This document shows positions 1-9,746 of a stretch of 64,000 bases of DNA, in pieces. A program made the position numbers and the translations under genes. Every line of letters starts with the position of its first letter. The stretch's first letter is position 1. The notes under the pieces were generated by a model that was not told where the DNA came from, ran no database searches, and saw nothing but the letters and a program-made list of their open reading frames with translations. Origin of the DNA: Phaeobacter sp. CECT 5382 (GTDB lineage Bacteria; Pseudomonadota; Alphaproteobacteria; Rhodobacterales; Rhodobacteraceae); contig NZ_CYSG01000004.1 in the NCBI RefSeq assembly GCF_001457775.1, positions 62,001-126,000 of the forward strand, read 5' to 3'.

Positions 1-921
1 ATGAGCGCGATGACAGATATGCAACCCCGCCAGGACAATCCTCTTCGAGGAGCATTCTGGATGCTGGTGACGGGACTGTGCTTTGTCGCCGTGACCGCCT
101 TGGTGAAGTTTCTTGGTCATCGAATCCCACCTGCGCAATCTGCCTTTTTACGCTATCTTCTGGGGTTGGTTTTCCTGATCCCAATGGCGGGAGCGCTGCG
201 CCGGGTGCAGCTGACACCGCGGTTGTGGCTGCTGTTCGCAGGACGGGGCGTTGTGCACAGTGGCGGTGTGATCCTGTGGTTCTTTGCCATGACGCAGATC
301 CCCTTGGCCGAGGTGACGGCGATGAATTATCTCTCGCCCGTCTATGTCACACTGGGGGCTGCCCTGTTTCTGGGCGAAAAGCTGGCAACGCGGCGGCTGG
401 CAGCGGTTGCGGTGGCTCTGGTCGGAGCGGTGATCATCCTGCGGCCGGGATTTCGTGAAATCTCTCCGGGGCATATTGCCATGCTGTTCACGGCCCTGGC
501 TTTTGGGGCCTCTTATCTGTTGGCAAAATTCACTGTCGATGGCACCAATCCGACGGTTGTGGTCGCCATGCTGTCGATCTGGGTCACGCTGGGTCTGGCG
601 CCTTTTGCCTTGGCTGTTTGGGTGACCCCCAGTTTTGAGGAGCTGGCGATACTTTTTGCGGTCGCCTGTTTTGCCACCGCCGGCCACTTTACCATGACTT
701 TGGCCTTTGCCGCAGCCCCGGTGACGGTGACCCAGCCAGTTACCTTTCTTCAACTGATTTGGGCGACATTGCTCGGAGCTTTGGTTTTTGCTGAACCGGT
801 AGATATCTGGGTCGTCTTAGGTGGCGGTCTGATTTTGGCGGCGATCAGTTTCATAACCTGGCGTGAGGCGGTGCTGAAGCGGCGGGCGATAACCCCCCCT
901 GATACTGCAACAAAAGTGTAG
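1..921 (+). CDS. DMT-superfamily (EamA) transporter
   Basis: A 306-residue inner-membrane protein of the drug/metabolite transporter superfamily. About ten hydrophobic segments fall into two EamA repeats (roughly residues 15-150 and 155-290). Repeat 1 carries the family-typical phrase MNYLSPVYVTLGAALFLGEK and repeat 2 ends in a matching VTQPVTFLQLIWATLLGALVFAE motif, as in EamA exporters. The substrate cannot be read from sequence; relatives export amino acids, metabolites or drugs. The ATG is the first base of the window, so a longer upstream start cannot be excluded, although residues 1-15 look like a normal cytoplasmic N-terminus. The next gene begins 66 bp downstream on the same strand. 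Confidence 0.88.
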   Translation: MSAMTDMQPRQDNPLRGAFWMLVTGLCFVAVTALVKFLGHRIPPAQSAFLRYLLGLVFLIPMAGALRRVQLTPRLWLLFAGRGVVHSGGVILWFFAMTQIPLAEVTAMNYLSPVYVTLGAALFLGEKLATRRLAAVAVALVGAVIILRPGFREISPGHIAMLFTALAFGASYLLAKFTVDGTNPTVVVAMLSIWVTLGLAPFALAVWVTPSFEELAILFAVACFATAGHFTMTLAFAAAPVTVTQPVTFLQLIWATLLGALVFAEPVDIWVVLGGGLILAAISFITWREAVLKRRAITPPDTATKV

Positions 922-987
922 TTTTCGTATTTGTGTTACAATCCAAGTGTAGGACCATGCTTTGGCGAGGGTGCAGGGGTTTCGAAT

Positions 988-2019
988 ATGGAAAGGCAGG
1001 GTGCCAGGTGTGGATTTGCTTTGGCTTTTTGGATGCTGTGGCTGGTCAATCCGGCTTGGGCAGACTTGGAAATCTGCAATGACACGTATGACTCGCAGTC
1101 CGTTGCGATTGGCTACAAACTTGACGGGGGCTGGGTTTCAGAAGGCTGGTGGCAGCTGGAACCAGAGGCCTGCGTCAGTCCGATCCTTGGCCCGCTCAAG
1201 TTCCGCTTTTATTACTACCTCGCTCAAGGCGATGGCTGGAAATTTGATCATGATCGGGTCTCGTTCTGCACCCAAGCCGACGTCTTTACGATCCGAGGCG
1301 ACGGTGGTTGTGAGCAGCGCGGCTATGACAGATCCTATTTTGCAAAGATTGATGTCGGCAAAGGGGCTGCGGGTTATACGCAGCTGGTCGGCGAGCATTC
1401 AACGTTATCCAGCAAAGGCGCCGAGAGCGAAACGGCCCAGCCCGCCGAGGGTGTTTGGGGTATTCCTTATCGTGGTGAGGCTATTTTCCATGGCTGCACC
1501 TCATTGTTCCAGCGCGCCAAACGGACTTGTTTCTTTGTCGGGGGTGGTCGGAAATTTAATGTTTTGGAGGATGGTCGGACCTCGGAAGAGATTTTCGAGG
1601 TCATTGATCTGCTGGCCCCCGGAGACCCCGTCCGGCTGGAAGGGGACTGGGCCGGGCGGTTCGATACCACGGTAGATGTGGTGCTGCGCCATCTGGAAAC
1701 CCGCCCGGCCAATGCAGAGGACCTGATCCTGAAACGCCTGCAGGGCAATTGGTATTCGGTGAAGGATGCCAATGACCAATTCAAGGTTTTTGGTAGTGGC
1801 CGCCAGAACAGCTACGATGGCTCGCTTACCTCCATGGAATATCTGTCGGTGATGCGCTACTGCGGCGAATTCGACTCCGAAGGGCCATATCTTTATACGT
1901 GGGACAGCCAGGGAGGAACCGGTCTTTGTTATGTCGTCAAGGAACTGACTGACAATGATCTGGTCCTGAATTACCTCCCCAGGGGCACTGAATTGCGCTA
2001 CCGCAAACTGGGCCCCTAG
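988..2019 (+). CDS. DUF1036 domain-containing exported protein
   Basis: A 343-residue protein. The ATG at 988 gives a hydrophobic signal peptide (ALAFWMLWLVNPAWA) followed directly by the DUF1036 start (DLEICNDTYDSQSVAIGYK), so I prefer it to the upstream TTG at 931. The DUF1036 module covers about residues 25-130 and contains tryptophans and cysteines typical of the family (GWVSEGWWQLEPEAC). The remaining ~200 residues are a second region with five or more cysteines, probably periplasmic and disulphide-bonded. DUF1036 proteins have no established reaction. The gene runs convergently into betI; nothing ties it to the choline genes. Confidence 0.8.
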   Translation: MERQGARCGFALAFWMLWLVNPAWADLEICNDTYDSQSVAIGYKLDGGWVSEGWWQLEPEACVSPILGPLKFRFYYYLAQGDGWKFDHDRVSFCTQADVFTIRGDGGCEQRGYDRSYFAKIDVGKGAAGYTQLVGEHSTLSSKGAESETAQPAEGVWGIPYRGEAIFHGCTSLFQRAKRTCFFVGGGRKFNVLEDGRTSEEIFEVIDLLAPGDPVRLEGDWAGRFDTTVDVVLRHLETRPANAEDLILKRLQGNWYSVKDANDQFKVFGSGRQNSYDGSLTSMEYLSVMRYCGEFDSEGPYLYTWDSQGGTGLCYVVKELTDNDLVLNYLPRGTELRYRKLGP

Positions 2020-2144
2020 GGACGACTCTGGCCTCCCCGGGGTTTCCATGCCGAAGCACCGCTTCGATGCGGGACCTTGCCGCCGGGCGCATGGGGCCGA
2101 TCAGTGAACACTCGAACCAGCGCGATGCCCAGGTTCAGCTGCCG

Positions 2145-2720
2145 TCATGAGAGGGTGAGATCGACCACGCGATGGGCATCATTTCGTGCCGTTTCGGGGT
2201 TGAGCCTGTCGTCCGATTGCGCCGCCTGAAGCCAGACACCATCCATATAGCACTGCAGGGCCCGGCGGGCTGTCTCGACACGGTCTGCGGGCAGCAGATT
2301 GGTCAATTCGGCGCGTACATGGCTGCTGACGCGGCTGCGATTGATTCGATGCAGACGTGACAATCGCGGGGAATACGGCGCGTTGGCCCAGAACTGCATC
2401 CAGATGCTGCACTGAGGCACGGTGAAAAGTGCATCGGAAAAATTGGCATCCATCACCGCATAAAGCCGCTCCTTTGGCGTGTCTGCCTTTGCGTAACCTT
2501 CAATCATGGCGTGGCGCAACTTTCGCAGCAAATGCCGCATTGTGGCCTCCATCAACCCTTCCTTGGATCCGAAGTAATAGTTGATCGAGGCCGCTGACGC
2601 TCCGGCTTCGCGTGCAATTTCCGCCATTGTAACAACAGAGTAGCCGCGTTCATGCACCGCCACGATGGTGGCTTCGATCAGTTCTTCGTTGCGAATGTCT
2701 CTAATACGTTTTCTTCCCAT
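2145..2720 (-). CDS. betI: TetR-family repressor BetI
   Basis: A 191-residue TetR-family regulator, the usual BetI length. The N-terminal helix-turn-helix is clear (MAEIAREAGASAASINYYFG, about residues 31-50), and the C-terminal ligand domain contains the BetI-typical FWANAPYSPRLSRLHRINR region. In characterised bacteria BetI represses choline transport and oxidation genes and is released by choline. Here it is divergent from betT across a 158-bp spacer, and betB and betA follow on the opposite strand, which supports the assignment. Confidence 0.92.
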   Translation of the reverse strand: MGRKRIRDIRNEELIEATIVAVHERGYSVVTMAEIAREAGASAASINYYFGSKEGLMEATMRHLLRKLRHAMIEGYAKADTPKERLYAVMDANFSDALFTVPQCSIWMQFWANAPYSPRLSRLHRINRSRVSSHVRAELTNLLPADRVETARRALQCYMDGVWLQAAQSDDRLNPETARNDAHRVVDLTLS

Positions 2721-2878
2721 GATGCAGTTTTGCGCCAGCTGCGTTCAGGTTTCAACTGTTGTTATTGTCACGCGGAAACTTGAATGGCTGTTCAGAATTG
2801 TGTTTGGTCAATTTGATTTCCATGTTAAAAATCTCTCCCATGTTCTAGGGCGACGACAGCCCGTCATGGGAGGGACAT
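2721..2878. promoter_or_regulatory. Divergent betI / betT control region
   Basis: The 158-bp spacer must hold both promoters. A GGGAGGG ribosome site precedes the betT ATG by about 4-5 bases. A dyad with TTGAA at 2780-2784 and TTCA at 2791-2794 resembles the TTGA...TCAA style of BetI operators, and a CAAC-T-GTTG palindrome lies near 2753-2761. Assigning either to BetI is inference. Confidence 0.35.
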
Positions 2879-4087
2879 ATGACACTCATCATTTCTGCAG
2901 GTGTTTTGCTGGCGTTTGCGCTGGTAATCTTCTGCACCATCAAGTGGTGGAACGTGAGCAACGTCGGCGTGACGCCGGTGCATCTGTTCACCTTCATCGC
3001 AATTCTCTTCACCTCTGGCCTGGATGTGGGACTGATCATGTTTCCGCTGGCCTGGGATTTCCCGCTTTATGCGGATGTGGCGACCGAGCCTGCCTACGGG
3101 TTCACCAACCCGCTGGCGCTTGAATTCGGGTTCTGGGGCTTTCTGATTTGGGGCTTCTATTTCCTGACCACATTCTACTTCTGTGTGATCGAACCCCGGG
3201 TGAAGTTCTTTGAAATTCCACTGGTCAAATGGATCAACAACATCGTCATCATCGGCACCTGTGCCTTTACCGGTGCGTTGTTTCTTGTTTATCTGCCATA
3301 TTATGCCACCTTCATGGGCGACGGCGAGACGGTGATCCCGGCATTCTATGTCATCACCTTCCTGGTTATCCTGTTTGCGGCGTTCTCTTCGACCGACATC
3401 AAATACGTACGAATCCTGTCCGTTGGATCAACAGCGCTGTTCCTCGCCCTGATCCTGGGCATGTGGGCCTATGCAGGTATGGGGCTGGGAGAACTTGCGA
3501 GTACTGCAGGCGATATTGGTGGCTATTTTGCCAATATCCACAAGTTCATCCTGCCGCTGACCGACTACCACGAATTCTACCTGTTCTGGTGGTTCGCCTG
3601 GTCGATCATGATTGGTCAATTCACCTCGCGCTTTGTCGGAGGTTTGAAAACTTGGCAGGTGCTGGCCGCGCTGCTGGTGTTCCCGTCGATCCCGCTGGGG
3701 ATCTGGTTCTCGGTTCTGTATTACTATCACCTGAACAGCATTGAGACGACGCTGCTGATCAATGTGTCGATGGTGATTGTGGGCATTATCTTCGTGATCA
3801 ACTCGTTTGACTCGCTGATCCGCCTTTATACCGACAACCTGAACCTGTCTGCCAAACGCTTTGGGACCATTCCCTATGTGCTTGGCAATGCTGTGGTGCT
3901 GTTTGGCCTGACGCTGGCCTTTGAAAGCCAGTGGCTGCAGATCCAGTGGATCGGCACCGTGGTGATTGGCATCTATATCGCTTGCCTCACCTATATCGTG
4001 GTCGCAAAGCGCAGCGAAGTGATGGCGATTTCATCCTCGCCCGAGGAAAACACCCTCGATTTCCACCGGATCGATTCCGTTCACTAA
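2879..4087 (+). CDS. betT: Short BCCT-like choline transporter (BetT type)
   Basis: A 402-residue polytopic protein with about ten or eleven hydrophobic segments. The phrase FYLFWWFAWSIMIGQFTSR (about residues 238-256) aligns by eye with the conserved TM8 signature of betaine/choline/carnitine transporters (aromatic pair followed by W-x-x-F/M-x-G-x-F/I-x-x-R). It is about 100 residues or more shorter than canonical BCCT carriers, so it probably lacks one or two helices and any long cytoplasmic tail. The position next to betI and upstream of betB and betA argues for choline uptake. Roseobacters, as I recall, carry such a short BetT. A perfect hairpin terminator follows the stop. Confidence 0.78.
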   Translation: MTLIISAGVLLAFALVIFCTIKWWNVSNVGVTPVHLFTFIAILFTSGLDVGLIMFPLAWDFPLYADVATEPAYGFTNPLALEFGFWGFLIWGFYFLTTFYFCVIEPRVKFFEIPLVKWINNIVIIGTCAFTGALFLVYLPYYATFMGDGETVIPAFYVITFLVILFAAFSSTDIKYVRILSVGSTALFLALILGMWAYAGMGLGELASTAGDIGGYFANIHKFILPLTDYHEFYLFWWFAWSIMIGQFTSRFVGGLKTWQVLAALLVFPSIPLGIWFSVLYYYHLNSIETTLLINVSMVIVGIIFVINSFDSLIRLYTDNLNLSAKRFGTIPYVLGNAVVLFGLTLAFESQWLQIQWIGTVVIGIYIACLTYIVVAKRSEVMAISSSPEENTLDFHRIDSVH

Positions 4088-4100
4088 CCCTATGACTTTC

Positions 4101-4132
4101 CCGCCCCCCGAGATTTCGGGGGGCGGCCTTTT
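4101..4132 (+). terminator. Rho-independent terminator after betT
   Basis: A perfect 11-bp GC-rich stem (4101-4111 paired with 4116-4126) with a four-base loop, followed by CCTTTT. It lies 13 bp after the betT stop, so betB probably has its own promoter or depends on readthrough. Confidence 0.85.
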
Positions 4133-4287
4133 GCTGATTGAGAGAGCCTTGAGATGACAGAGCGTTTAAACCTGATCCTGACCTGTGGTCGGTCGAGCAG
4201 GACGCCGCTCGCTGATCTCTGTCTGCGCACTTCAGTCCCCGCCTTTCGAACCTCTCCTTCTTCGTGACCTAAAACAAAGAGCCCGAC
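4133..4287 (+). other. betT-betB spacer with a possible 37-codon ORF
   Basis: This 155-bp spacer contains an ATG-initiated reading frame from 4154 to 4267 (37 residues, starting MTERLNLIL) with a weak GAG upstream. It could be a leader peptide, the remnant of a lost gene such as betC (which roseobacters often carry here), or chance. No domain is visible and I do not call it a gene. The betB ribosome site is weak (AAAGAG). Confidence 0.25.
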
Positions 4288-5745
4288 ATGACCCATCCAG
4301 CAAAACCCACCGCCAGCCATTTCATCAACGGCGCCTACGTCGAAGACACCAGCGGCACGCCGATCCCGGTGATCTATGCCGCCACCGGTGAAGAGATCAC
4401 AAAAGTCTATGCGGCAACCCCGGCCATCGTCGAGCAGGCACTTGCCAGTGCAAAAGCGGCGCAAAGTGCCTGGGCCAAGATGACAGGGACCGAGCGCGGC
4501 CGCATCCTGCGTCGCGCCGCTGATATCATGCGCGAGCGCAACCACGACCTTTCGGTTTTGGAAACATATGACACCGGCAAACCACTGCAGGAAACGCTGG
4601 TGGCGGATGCCACATCCGGTGCCGACGCACTTGAATACTTCGGCGGCCTGGCCGGCAGCCTGACCGGTGAACATATCCCCTTGGGTGAAGACTGGGTCTA
4701 TACCGTGCGCGAAGCCCTTGGCGTCTGCGTTGGCATCGGCGCCTGGAACTACCCGACCCAGATCGCCTGCTGGAAGGGCGCACCTGCACTGGCCTGTGGC
4801 AACTCCATGGTGTTCAAACCGTCGGAAACCACGCCGCTTTGTGCGCTGAAGGTGGCCGAAATCCTGCATGAAGCAGGCCTGCCTGCCGGGGTTTTCAACG
4901 TTGTGCAGGGCATGGGCGAAGTTGGTGGCGCACTGGTTACAGATCCGCGCGTCGACAAGGTTTCGCTCACAGGATCGGTACCAACCGGTAAAAAGGTCTA
5001 CGCCGCCGCCGCTGAGGGTATGAAGCATGTCACCATGGAGCTAGGCGGCAAATCACCCATGATCGTCTTTGATGACGCCGATATCGACAATGCCGTGGGG
5101 GGCGCCATAAACGGCAACTTCTACTCGTCTGGCCAGGTCTGCTCCAACGGCACGCGGGTGTTTGTCCAGAAAGGCATCAAGGAGAAATTCCTGGCCCGTC
5201 TGGCTGAACGGGTCGGCAATGCCGTGATGGGCGACCCGATGGATGAGGCCACCAGCTTTGGCCCTATGGTCACCAAAAACCAGATGAACATCGTGCTGGG
5301 CTACATTGAAAAGGGCAAGGCGGAAGGTGCACGTCTGATCTGTGGCGGCAATCGTGCCGATCAGTCCGGCTGGTTCATTGAACCCACCGTCTTTGCTGAT
5401 GTGACGGACGACATGACCATCGCGCGCGAAGAGATCTTTGGCCCGGTCATGTCGGTTCTGGATTTCGACACCGAAGAAGAAGTTGTGGCACGTGCCAATG
5501 ATACCGAATTCGGTTTGTCAGCAGGGGTCTTCACCAAGGACTTCACCCGTGCACATCGGGTGATCGGAAACCTGGAAGCAGGCAGCTGCTTTATCAACTC
5601 CTACAATGACGCCCCCGTCGAGGCGCCGTTTGGCGGGGTGAAAGCCTCTGGGGTAGGGCGTGAGAACTCGAAAGAGGCGATCAAGAACTTCAGTCAAGTG
5701 AAATCGGTCTATGTGCGCATGGGCGATGTCGAGGCTGCGTTCTGA
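4288..5745 (+). CDS. betB: Betaine-aldehyde dehydrogenase
   Basis: A 485-residue NAD(P)-dependent aldehyde dehydrogenase that oxidises betaine aldehyde to glycine betaine, the second step of choline oxidation. Visible motifs are the cofactor-site phrase [20 protein letters not shown], the general-base glutamate in TMELGGKSP, and the catalytic cysteine in [14 protein letters not shown]. Its length matches bacterial BetB. The stop is followed at once by a long hairpin (5745-5797), and betA starts 158 bp downstream on the same strand. Confidence 0.95.
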   Translation: MTHPAKPTASHFINGAYVEDTSGTPIPVIYAATGEEITKVYAATPAIVEQALASAKAAQSAWAKMTGTERGRILRRAADIMRERNHDLSVLETYDTGKPLQETLVADATSGADALEYFGGLAGSLTGEHIPLGEDWVYTVREALGVCVGIGAWNYPTQIACWKGAPALACGNSMVFKPSETTPLCALKVAEILHEAGLPAGVFNVVQGMGEVGGALVTDPRVDKVSLTGSVPTGKKVYAAAAEGMKHVTMELGGKSPMIVFDDADIDNAVGGAINGNFYSSGQVCSNGTRVFVQKGIKEKFLARLAERVGNAVMGDPMDEATSFGPMVTKNQMNIVLGYIEKGKAEGARLICGGNRADQSGWFIEPTVFADVTDDMTIAREEIFGPVMSVLDFDTEEEVVARANDTEFGLSAGVFTKDFTRAHRVIGNLEAGSCFINSYNDAPVEAPFGGVKASGVGRENSKEAIKNFSQVKSVYVRMGDVEAAF

Positions 5746-5797
5746 TTGCCCTTTGGGACAACGCCCACCCACCCGCCCCGTTGCCCCAAAGGGCAAT
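5745..5797 (+). other. Hairpin in the betB-betA spacer
   Basis: A perfect 13-bp inverted repeat (5745-5757 with 5785-5797), extendable inward by a further five pairs past a bulge (5759-5763 with 5779-5783). No T-run follows, so it may act as an RNA processing or stability element that sets betB relative to betA, not as a terminator. Confidence 0.5.
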
Positions 5798-5903
5798 AGG
5801 TTCGGTGTTTGACGAGACCCTGCTGAGGGCGCTGTGCGTCCTCAGCAGACCCTGACCAAGTATGAGGCGGCTTTGTTGCGCAGCCAGCTGACGGAGAGAA
5901 GTG

Positions 5904-7559
5904 ATGAAAGCGGATTATGTGATTGTCGGTGCAGGTTCTGCGGGCTGTGCCATGGCTTACCGGCTGTCGGAGGCGGGCAAGACCGTTCTGGTGATCGAAC
6001 ATGGCGGCACGGATGTAGGGCCGCTGATTCAGATGCCCGGTGCGCTGAGCTATCCGATGAATATGTCGCTTTATGATTGGGGCTACAAATCGCAGCCTGA
6101 GCCGCATCTCGACAACCGCGAACTGGTCACACCGCGTGGCAAGGTGATTGGCGGCTCGTCTTCGATCAACGGAATGGTCTATGTGCGCGGCCATGCCGGC
6201 GACTACAACCACTGGGCTGAAAGCGGTGCGCAGGGCTGGTCCTTTGCCGATGTGCTGCCCTACTTCAAGCGTATGGAAACCTGGAATGCGCGCGGGCAGG
6301 GCGGCGATGCGGATTGGCGCGGTAAGGATGGTCCGCTGCATGTCACCCGAGGCCCTCGCGATAACCCCCTGCATGACGCCTTTGTTTCGGCCGGCGCCCA
6401 GGCCGGGTATCCGGTCACCGAAGACTACAATGGCGAGCAGCAAGAGGGTTTCGGCCCGATGGAGATGACGGTCTACAAGGGGCGGCGCTGGTCGGCGGCA
6501 AATGCCTATTTGCGCCCGGCACTGAAGCGGGACAATTGCGACATGATCCGCGCGCTTGCCCGGAAGGTGGTGATCAAGGACGGGCGCGCCACAGGTGTCG
6601 AAGTGGAACGTGGTGGCAAAATCGAAGTGATCGAGGCTGGGGTGGAGGTCATTCTGGCGGCAAGCTCTCTCAACTCTCCCAAATTGCTGATGCTATCAGG
6701 TATTGGCCCGGCCAAACATCTGGCTGAACATGGCATCGAAGTGGTGGCGGATCGTCCCGGCGTGGGCCAGAACCTGCAAGACCATCTGGAATTCTATTTT
6801 CAGTTTGCCTCTAAACTGCCGATCACCCTGTTCAAGTACTGGAATATATTCGGCAAGGCCTGGGTCGGTGCGCAGTGGCTGTTCAGCAAGACCGGACTGG
6901 GGGCCTCAAACCAGTTTGAAAGCGCCGCCTTCATCCGCTCGGATAAGGGGGTGGACTACCCTGACATTCAATATCATTTCCTGCCGATTGCGGTGCGCTA
7001 TGATGGCCAGGCTGCAGCCGAAGGACATGGGTTTCAGGCGCATGTGGGACCGATGCGTTCTGACTCGCGGGGCGAGGTCACCCTGGCCAGCGCCGACCCT
7101 AAAGATGCGCCGAAAATCCAGTTCAACTACATGTCGACGGAAAAGGACTGGATCGATTTTCGTAAATGCGTGCGTCTGACTCGGGAAATCTTTGCTCAGG
7201 ATGCGATGAAACCCTTTGTCAAACATGAAATCCAGCCCGGGGGAGCGCTGCAAAGCGACGAAGAGCTGGACGGGTTTATCCGCGAGCACGCCGAAAGTGC
7301 CTATCATCCCTGCGGCACCTGCAAGATGGGCGCACTGGATGACCCGATGGCCGTGGTCGATCCGGAATGCCGGGTGATCGGGGTCGAGGGGCTGCGCGTT
7401 GCAGATAGTTCGATCTTTCCGCGGATCACCAATGGCAACCTTAACGGGCCTTCCATTATGACGGGCGAGAAAGCATCAGATCACATCTTGGGCCGTCGCC
7501 TGCCATCCTCCAATGCTGAAGCCTGGTTTCACAAGAATTGGCAGGAGAGACAGCGCTAA
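5904..7559 (+). CDS. betA: Choline dehydrogenase (GMC oxidoreductase)
   Basis: A 551-residue FAD-dependent GMC-family enzyme that oxidises choline to betaine aldehyde and passes electrons to the membrane chain. The N-terminus carries the Rossmann FAD motif [21 protein letters not shown] signature 1 is around [14 protein letters not shown] and signature 2 around [17 protein letters not shown]; the C-terminal active-site region has [11 protein letters not shown] choose the ATG at 5904, five bases after GGAGAG; the GTG at 5901 is too close to that site. A strong terminator follows the stop. Confidence 0.95.
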   Translation: MKADYVIVGAGSAGCAMAYRLSEAGKTVLVIEHGGTDVGPLIQMPGALSYPMNMSLYDWGYKSQPEPHLDNRELVTPRGKVIGGSSSINGMVYVRGHAGDYNHWAESGAQGWSFADVLPYFKRMETWNARGQGGDADWRGKDGPLHVTRGPRDNPLHDAFVSAGAQAGYPVTEDYNGEQQEGFGPMEMTVYKGRRWSAANAYLRPALKRDNCDMIRALARKVVIKDGRATGVEVERGGKIEVIEAGVEVILAASSLNSPKLLMLSGIGPAKHLAEHGIEVVADRPGVGQNLQDHLEFYFQFASKLPITLFKYWNIFGKAWVGAQWLFSKTGLGASNQFESAAFIRSDKGVDYPDIQYHFLPIAVRYDGQAAAEGHGFQAHVGPMRSDSRGEVTLASADPKDAPKIQFNYMSTEKDWIDFRKCVRLTREIFAQDAMKPFVKHEIQPGGALQSDEELDGFIREHAESAYHPCGTCKMGALDDPMAVVDPECRVIGVEGLRVADSSIFPRITNGNLNGPSIMTGEKASDHILGRRLPSSNAEAWFHKNWQERQR

Positions 7560-7586
7560 AGGCATCTGCCTCTTTTACCGAAAAAG

Positions 7587-7626
7587 AAAACCGTCCCAGC
7601 TGTTATCGGTTGGGACGGTTTTTCTT
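7587..7626 (+). terminator. Terminator closing the bet locus
   Basis: A perfect 12-bp stem (7587-7598 with 7611-7622) whose right arm runs into TTTTTCTTT. It also has A-rich sequence on the left and could work in both directions. Confidence 0.88.
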
Positions 7627-7790
7627 TGGTCGAATCGTGCGCGTAGATGGGATCGTTAACATTTTCTTGACGTTGCGGCAAAAATGATGGCCGAAAAGTA
7701 TATTTTACAGGTCTCTATTTGATCCGCGTCAAGGTCGCATAGGGCACGGCACCATATTCTGCATTCGAACCTAAGATAAGGAGCGAACAG

Positions 7791-8030
7791 GTGTCAAACA
7801 CGCCCCATGAACTGGCAGAAGAATTTCCAGACAAAGTTGATGCGATGAGCAAGCTGAAACAGTCTGACTCGCATTTCTCAAAGCTGGCGGACGACTATCA
7901 CGAAGTGAACCGCGCTGTGCACCGGGCCGAGACGAATGTCGAGCCGGTTGAGGAGTTGGTGGAAGTTGAGCTGCGCAAAAAACGCGGGGCTTTGAAAGAC
8001 GAAATCTGGGGAATTCTGGCCAAGGCCTGA
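7791..8030 (+). CDS. YdcH-like DUF465 protein
   Basis: A 79-residue, highly charged, helical protein of the DUF465/YdcH family. The core SHFSKLADDYHEVNRAVHRAE (about residues 27-47) and the later LRKKRGALKDEIW match the family, which is usually 60-80 residues. Function is unknown; members are small cytoplasmic helical-hairpin proteins. The start is GTG at 7791, supported by AAGGAGCG about 6-7 bases upstream. It stands alone between the bet terminator and the convergent pccR. Confidence 0.85.
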   Translation: MSNTPHELAEEFPDKVDAMSKLKQSDSHFSKLADDYHEVNRAVHRAETNVEPVEELVEVELRKKRGALKDEIWGILAKA

Positions 8031-8220
8031 TCCCGATCAGACATTTTCCAAACGGCCGTTTTTTGTTGGCCTGAGGGAAGTTCGGTTGTGTTGTAACGAG
8101 TTTCGGGGGCGCTTGGCGTCCCCTTTTTCGTTTTGCGAACCAGCTTCTCCTTCGGCGGCGCTGTACCACGCCCGGAACATCCTGCCGCGCGCTGTTAGGG
8201 AGCTGTACCATTGCTGTCGG

Positions 8221-9609
8221 TCATTTCACCTCATAGGGCAAAATGCCCCGCTGATCATTGTTGATGCTGAGCCGCCGTTCCAGCGGTGGCACAGAGCGTT
8301 GGTGGCAATTGGGGCGCTCACATATGCGGCAGGAAATGCCGATGGGCTCATAGGCTGAGGCGTGGCTCATATCCAGATTATCCGCATAGACTAGCGCATC
8401 CGCATGGCGCACCTCGCAGCCCAAGGCGATGGCATAGCGCCGGACGGGTGAACCAAAGGAGCCACCCGATTTCGACACATCCCGTGCCAGAGAGATATAG
8501 CGCACCCCATCCGGTGTTTCTGCCAGCTGGCGCAGGAAACGCCCGGGCGTTTCAAAGGCGCGATGTACGTTCCAAAGGGGGCAGGCACCGCCAAAGCGGG
8601 CAAATTGCAACCTTGTGGCCGAATGGCGTTTGGTGATGGTGCCCGCCTGATCAACCCGTACAAAGAAAAACGGAATGCCCTTGGCACCGGGACGTTGCAG
8701 GGTCGACAGCCGGTGGGCTACCTGTTCGATCGAGGCGCCAAACCGGGTGGCCAGCCGTTCCAGATCGTGGCGGTCCTCCTGTGCGGCGGCCAGAAAGCGG
8801 GCATAGGGCATCAGGGCGGCACCGGCAAAGTAGTTGGCCAGGCCGATCTTGGCGATGGCGCGGGCCTCGTCGCTTTGAAAACGGGCAAAATCCAATGTCG
8901 CTTCGAGCAGGCTGTCCTGGCTCAGCAAGGCCACCTGCAACAGCAACTGAAATACCTGCGTCGGCGGACTGGACTGATTGGACAGGCGCAGGATGCGCTG
9001 GTTGGCATCATAGCCGCGCAGCCCGTCCATGTCGCAAAAGGTAATGGTGATACCCGCGTTTTCCAGTGCCAGGGTGGCAGCCGTGCGTACATCGGCAGAT
9101 CCGGCAAAACGTTCTGCTGCGCGGTCCACCGCATCAATGTAGTTGTCGCAGTAGTGGAAAAAATCGCGCACTTCTTCCCAAGGGCTCGCCTGGATGCGGG
9201 AATCTTCGCGTCCAAGTGCTTCGTCCAGAGAGGCAAGGCGTTCATGGGTCTGTCGATAGGCGCGATGCAGGCTGAGAAAGGCGCGCGCGAGGGCGGGCGC
9301 ATTCGAGGCTGTCAGACGCAGGTCTGCCAATGGTGGTGCGTCATCGGCAAAGACCGGATCGGCCATGGCTTCGCGCATATCACTGACCAGACGCTCACTG
9401 TCACCTGCCGACAGCTCGGTGACATCCATGCCGAATTCCTGTGCCAGTGCCAGAACAACGGTGGTCGAAACCGGTCGGTTATTGTTTTCCATTTGGTTGA
9501 GATAGGGCAGCGAGACGCCGAGTTTGGCGGCAAAATCCTTCTGCGTCAGTTTGAGGCCCGACCGCATTTCGCGCAGTTTGGCACCGGCATAGAGTTTCTG
9601 GATAGCCAT
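8221..9609 (-). CDS. pccR: ScfR-family regulator of propionyl-CoA metabolism (PccR)
   Basis: A 462-residue regulator with an N-terminal XRE helix-turn-helix (about residues 8-60, KLTQKDFAAKLGVSLPYLNQ), a central IrrE/ImmA-like region, and a C-terminal DUF2083-type domain ending in a cysteine cluster (ISCRICERPNCHQRSVPP). This is the architecture of short-chain fatty-acyl-CoA regulators. In Rhodobacter sphaeroides the PccR member controls propionyl-CoA carboxylase. The neighbourhood (pccB, pccA, mcm) supports the same role here. I choose ATG 9609, eight bases after AAAGG; ATG 9612 is possible. TTTGCAAA-type boxes lie just upstream. Confidence 0.85.
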   Translation of the reverse strand: MAIQKLYAGAKLREMRSGLKLTQKDFAAKLGVSLPYLNQMENNNRPVSTTVVLALAQEFGMDVTELSAGDSERLVSDMREAMADPVFADDAPPLADLRLTASNAPALARAFLSLHRAYRQTHERLASLDEALGREDSRIQASPWEEVRDFFHYCDNYIDAVDRAAERFAGSADVRTAATLALENAGITITFCDMDGLRGYDANQRILRLSNQSSPPTQVFQLLLQVALLSQDSLLEATLDFARFQSDEARAIAKIGLANYFAGAALMPYARFLAAAQEDRHDLERLATRFGASIEQVAHRLSTLQRPGAKGIPFFFVRVDQAGTITKRHSATRLQFARFGGACPLWNVHRAFETPGRFLRQLAETPDGVRYISLARDVSKSGGSFGSPVRRYAIALGCEVRHADALVYADNLDMSHASAYEPIGISCRICERPNCHQRSVPPLERRLSINNDQRGILPYEVK

Positions 9610-9619
9610 CATACACACC

Positions 9620-9672
9620 TTTGCAAATCGCTGACTGCGTTTCTGTATAAATGCAAATACTGCGGATGCAAA
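9620..9672. promoter_or_regulatory. TTTGCAAA-type boxes upstream of pccR
   Basis: A perfect TTTGCAAA palindrome at 9620-9627 overlaps the pccR leader, and two TGCAAA half-boxes follow at 9652-9657 and 9667-9672. The same motif is clustered before pccB. Binding by PccR (autoregulation) is inferred from the shared motif and from what I recall of the R. sphaeroides site. Confidence 0.6.
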
Positions 9673-9746
9673 CGTGTGAGAGGAGCTGAGCCAGGTTCAG
9701 GCGGGCTGTTTGCCGGGTTCCCGACAGGCGAGGTGGCCGACTGGGG

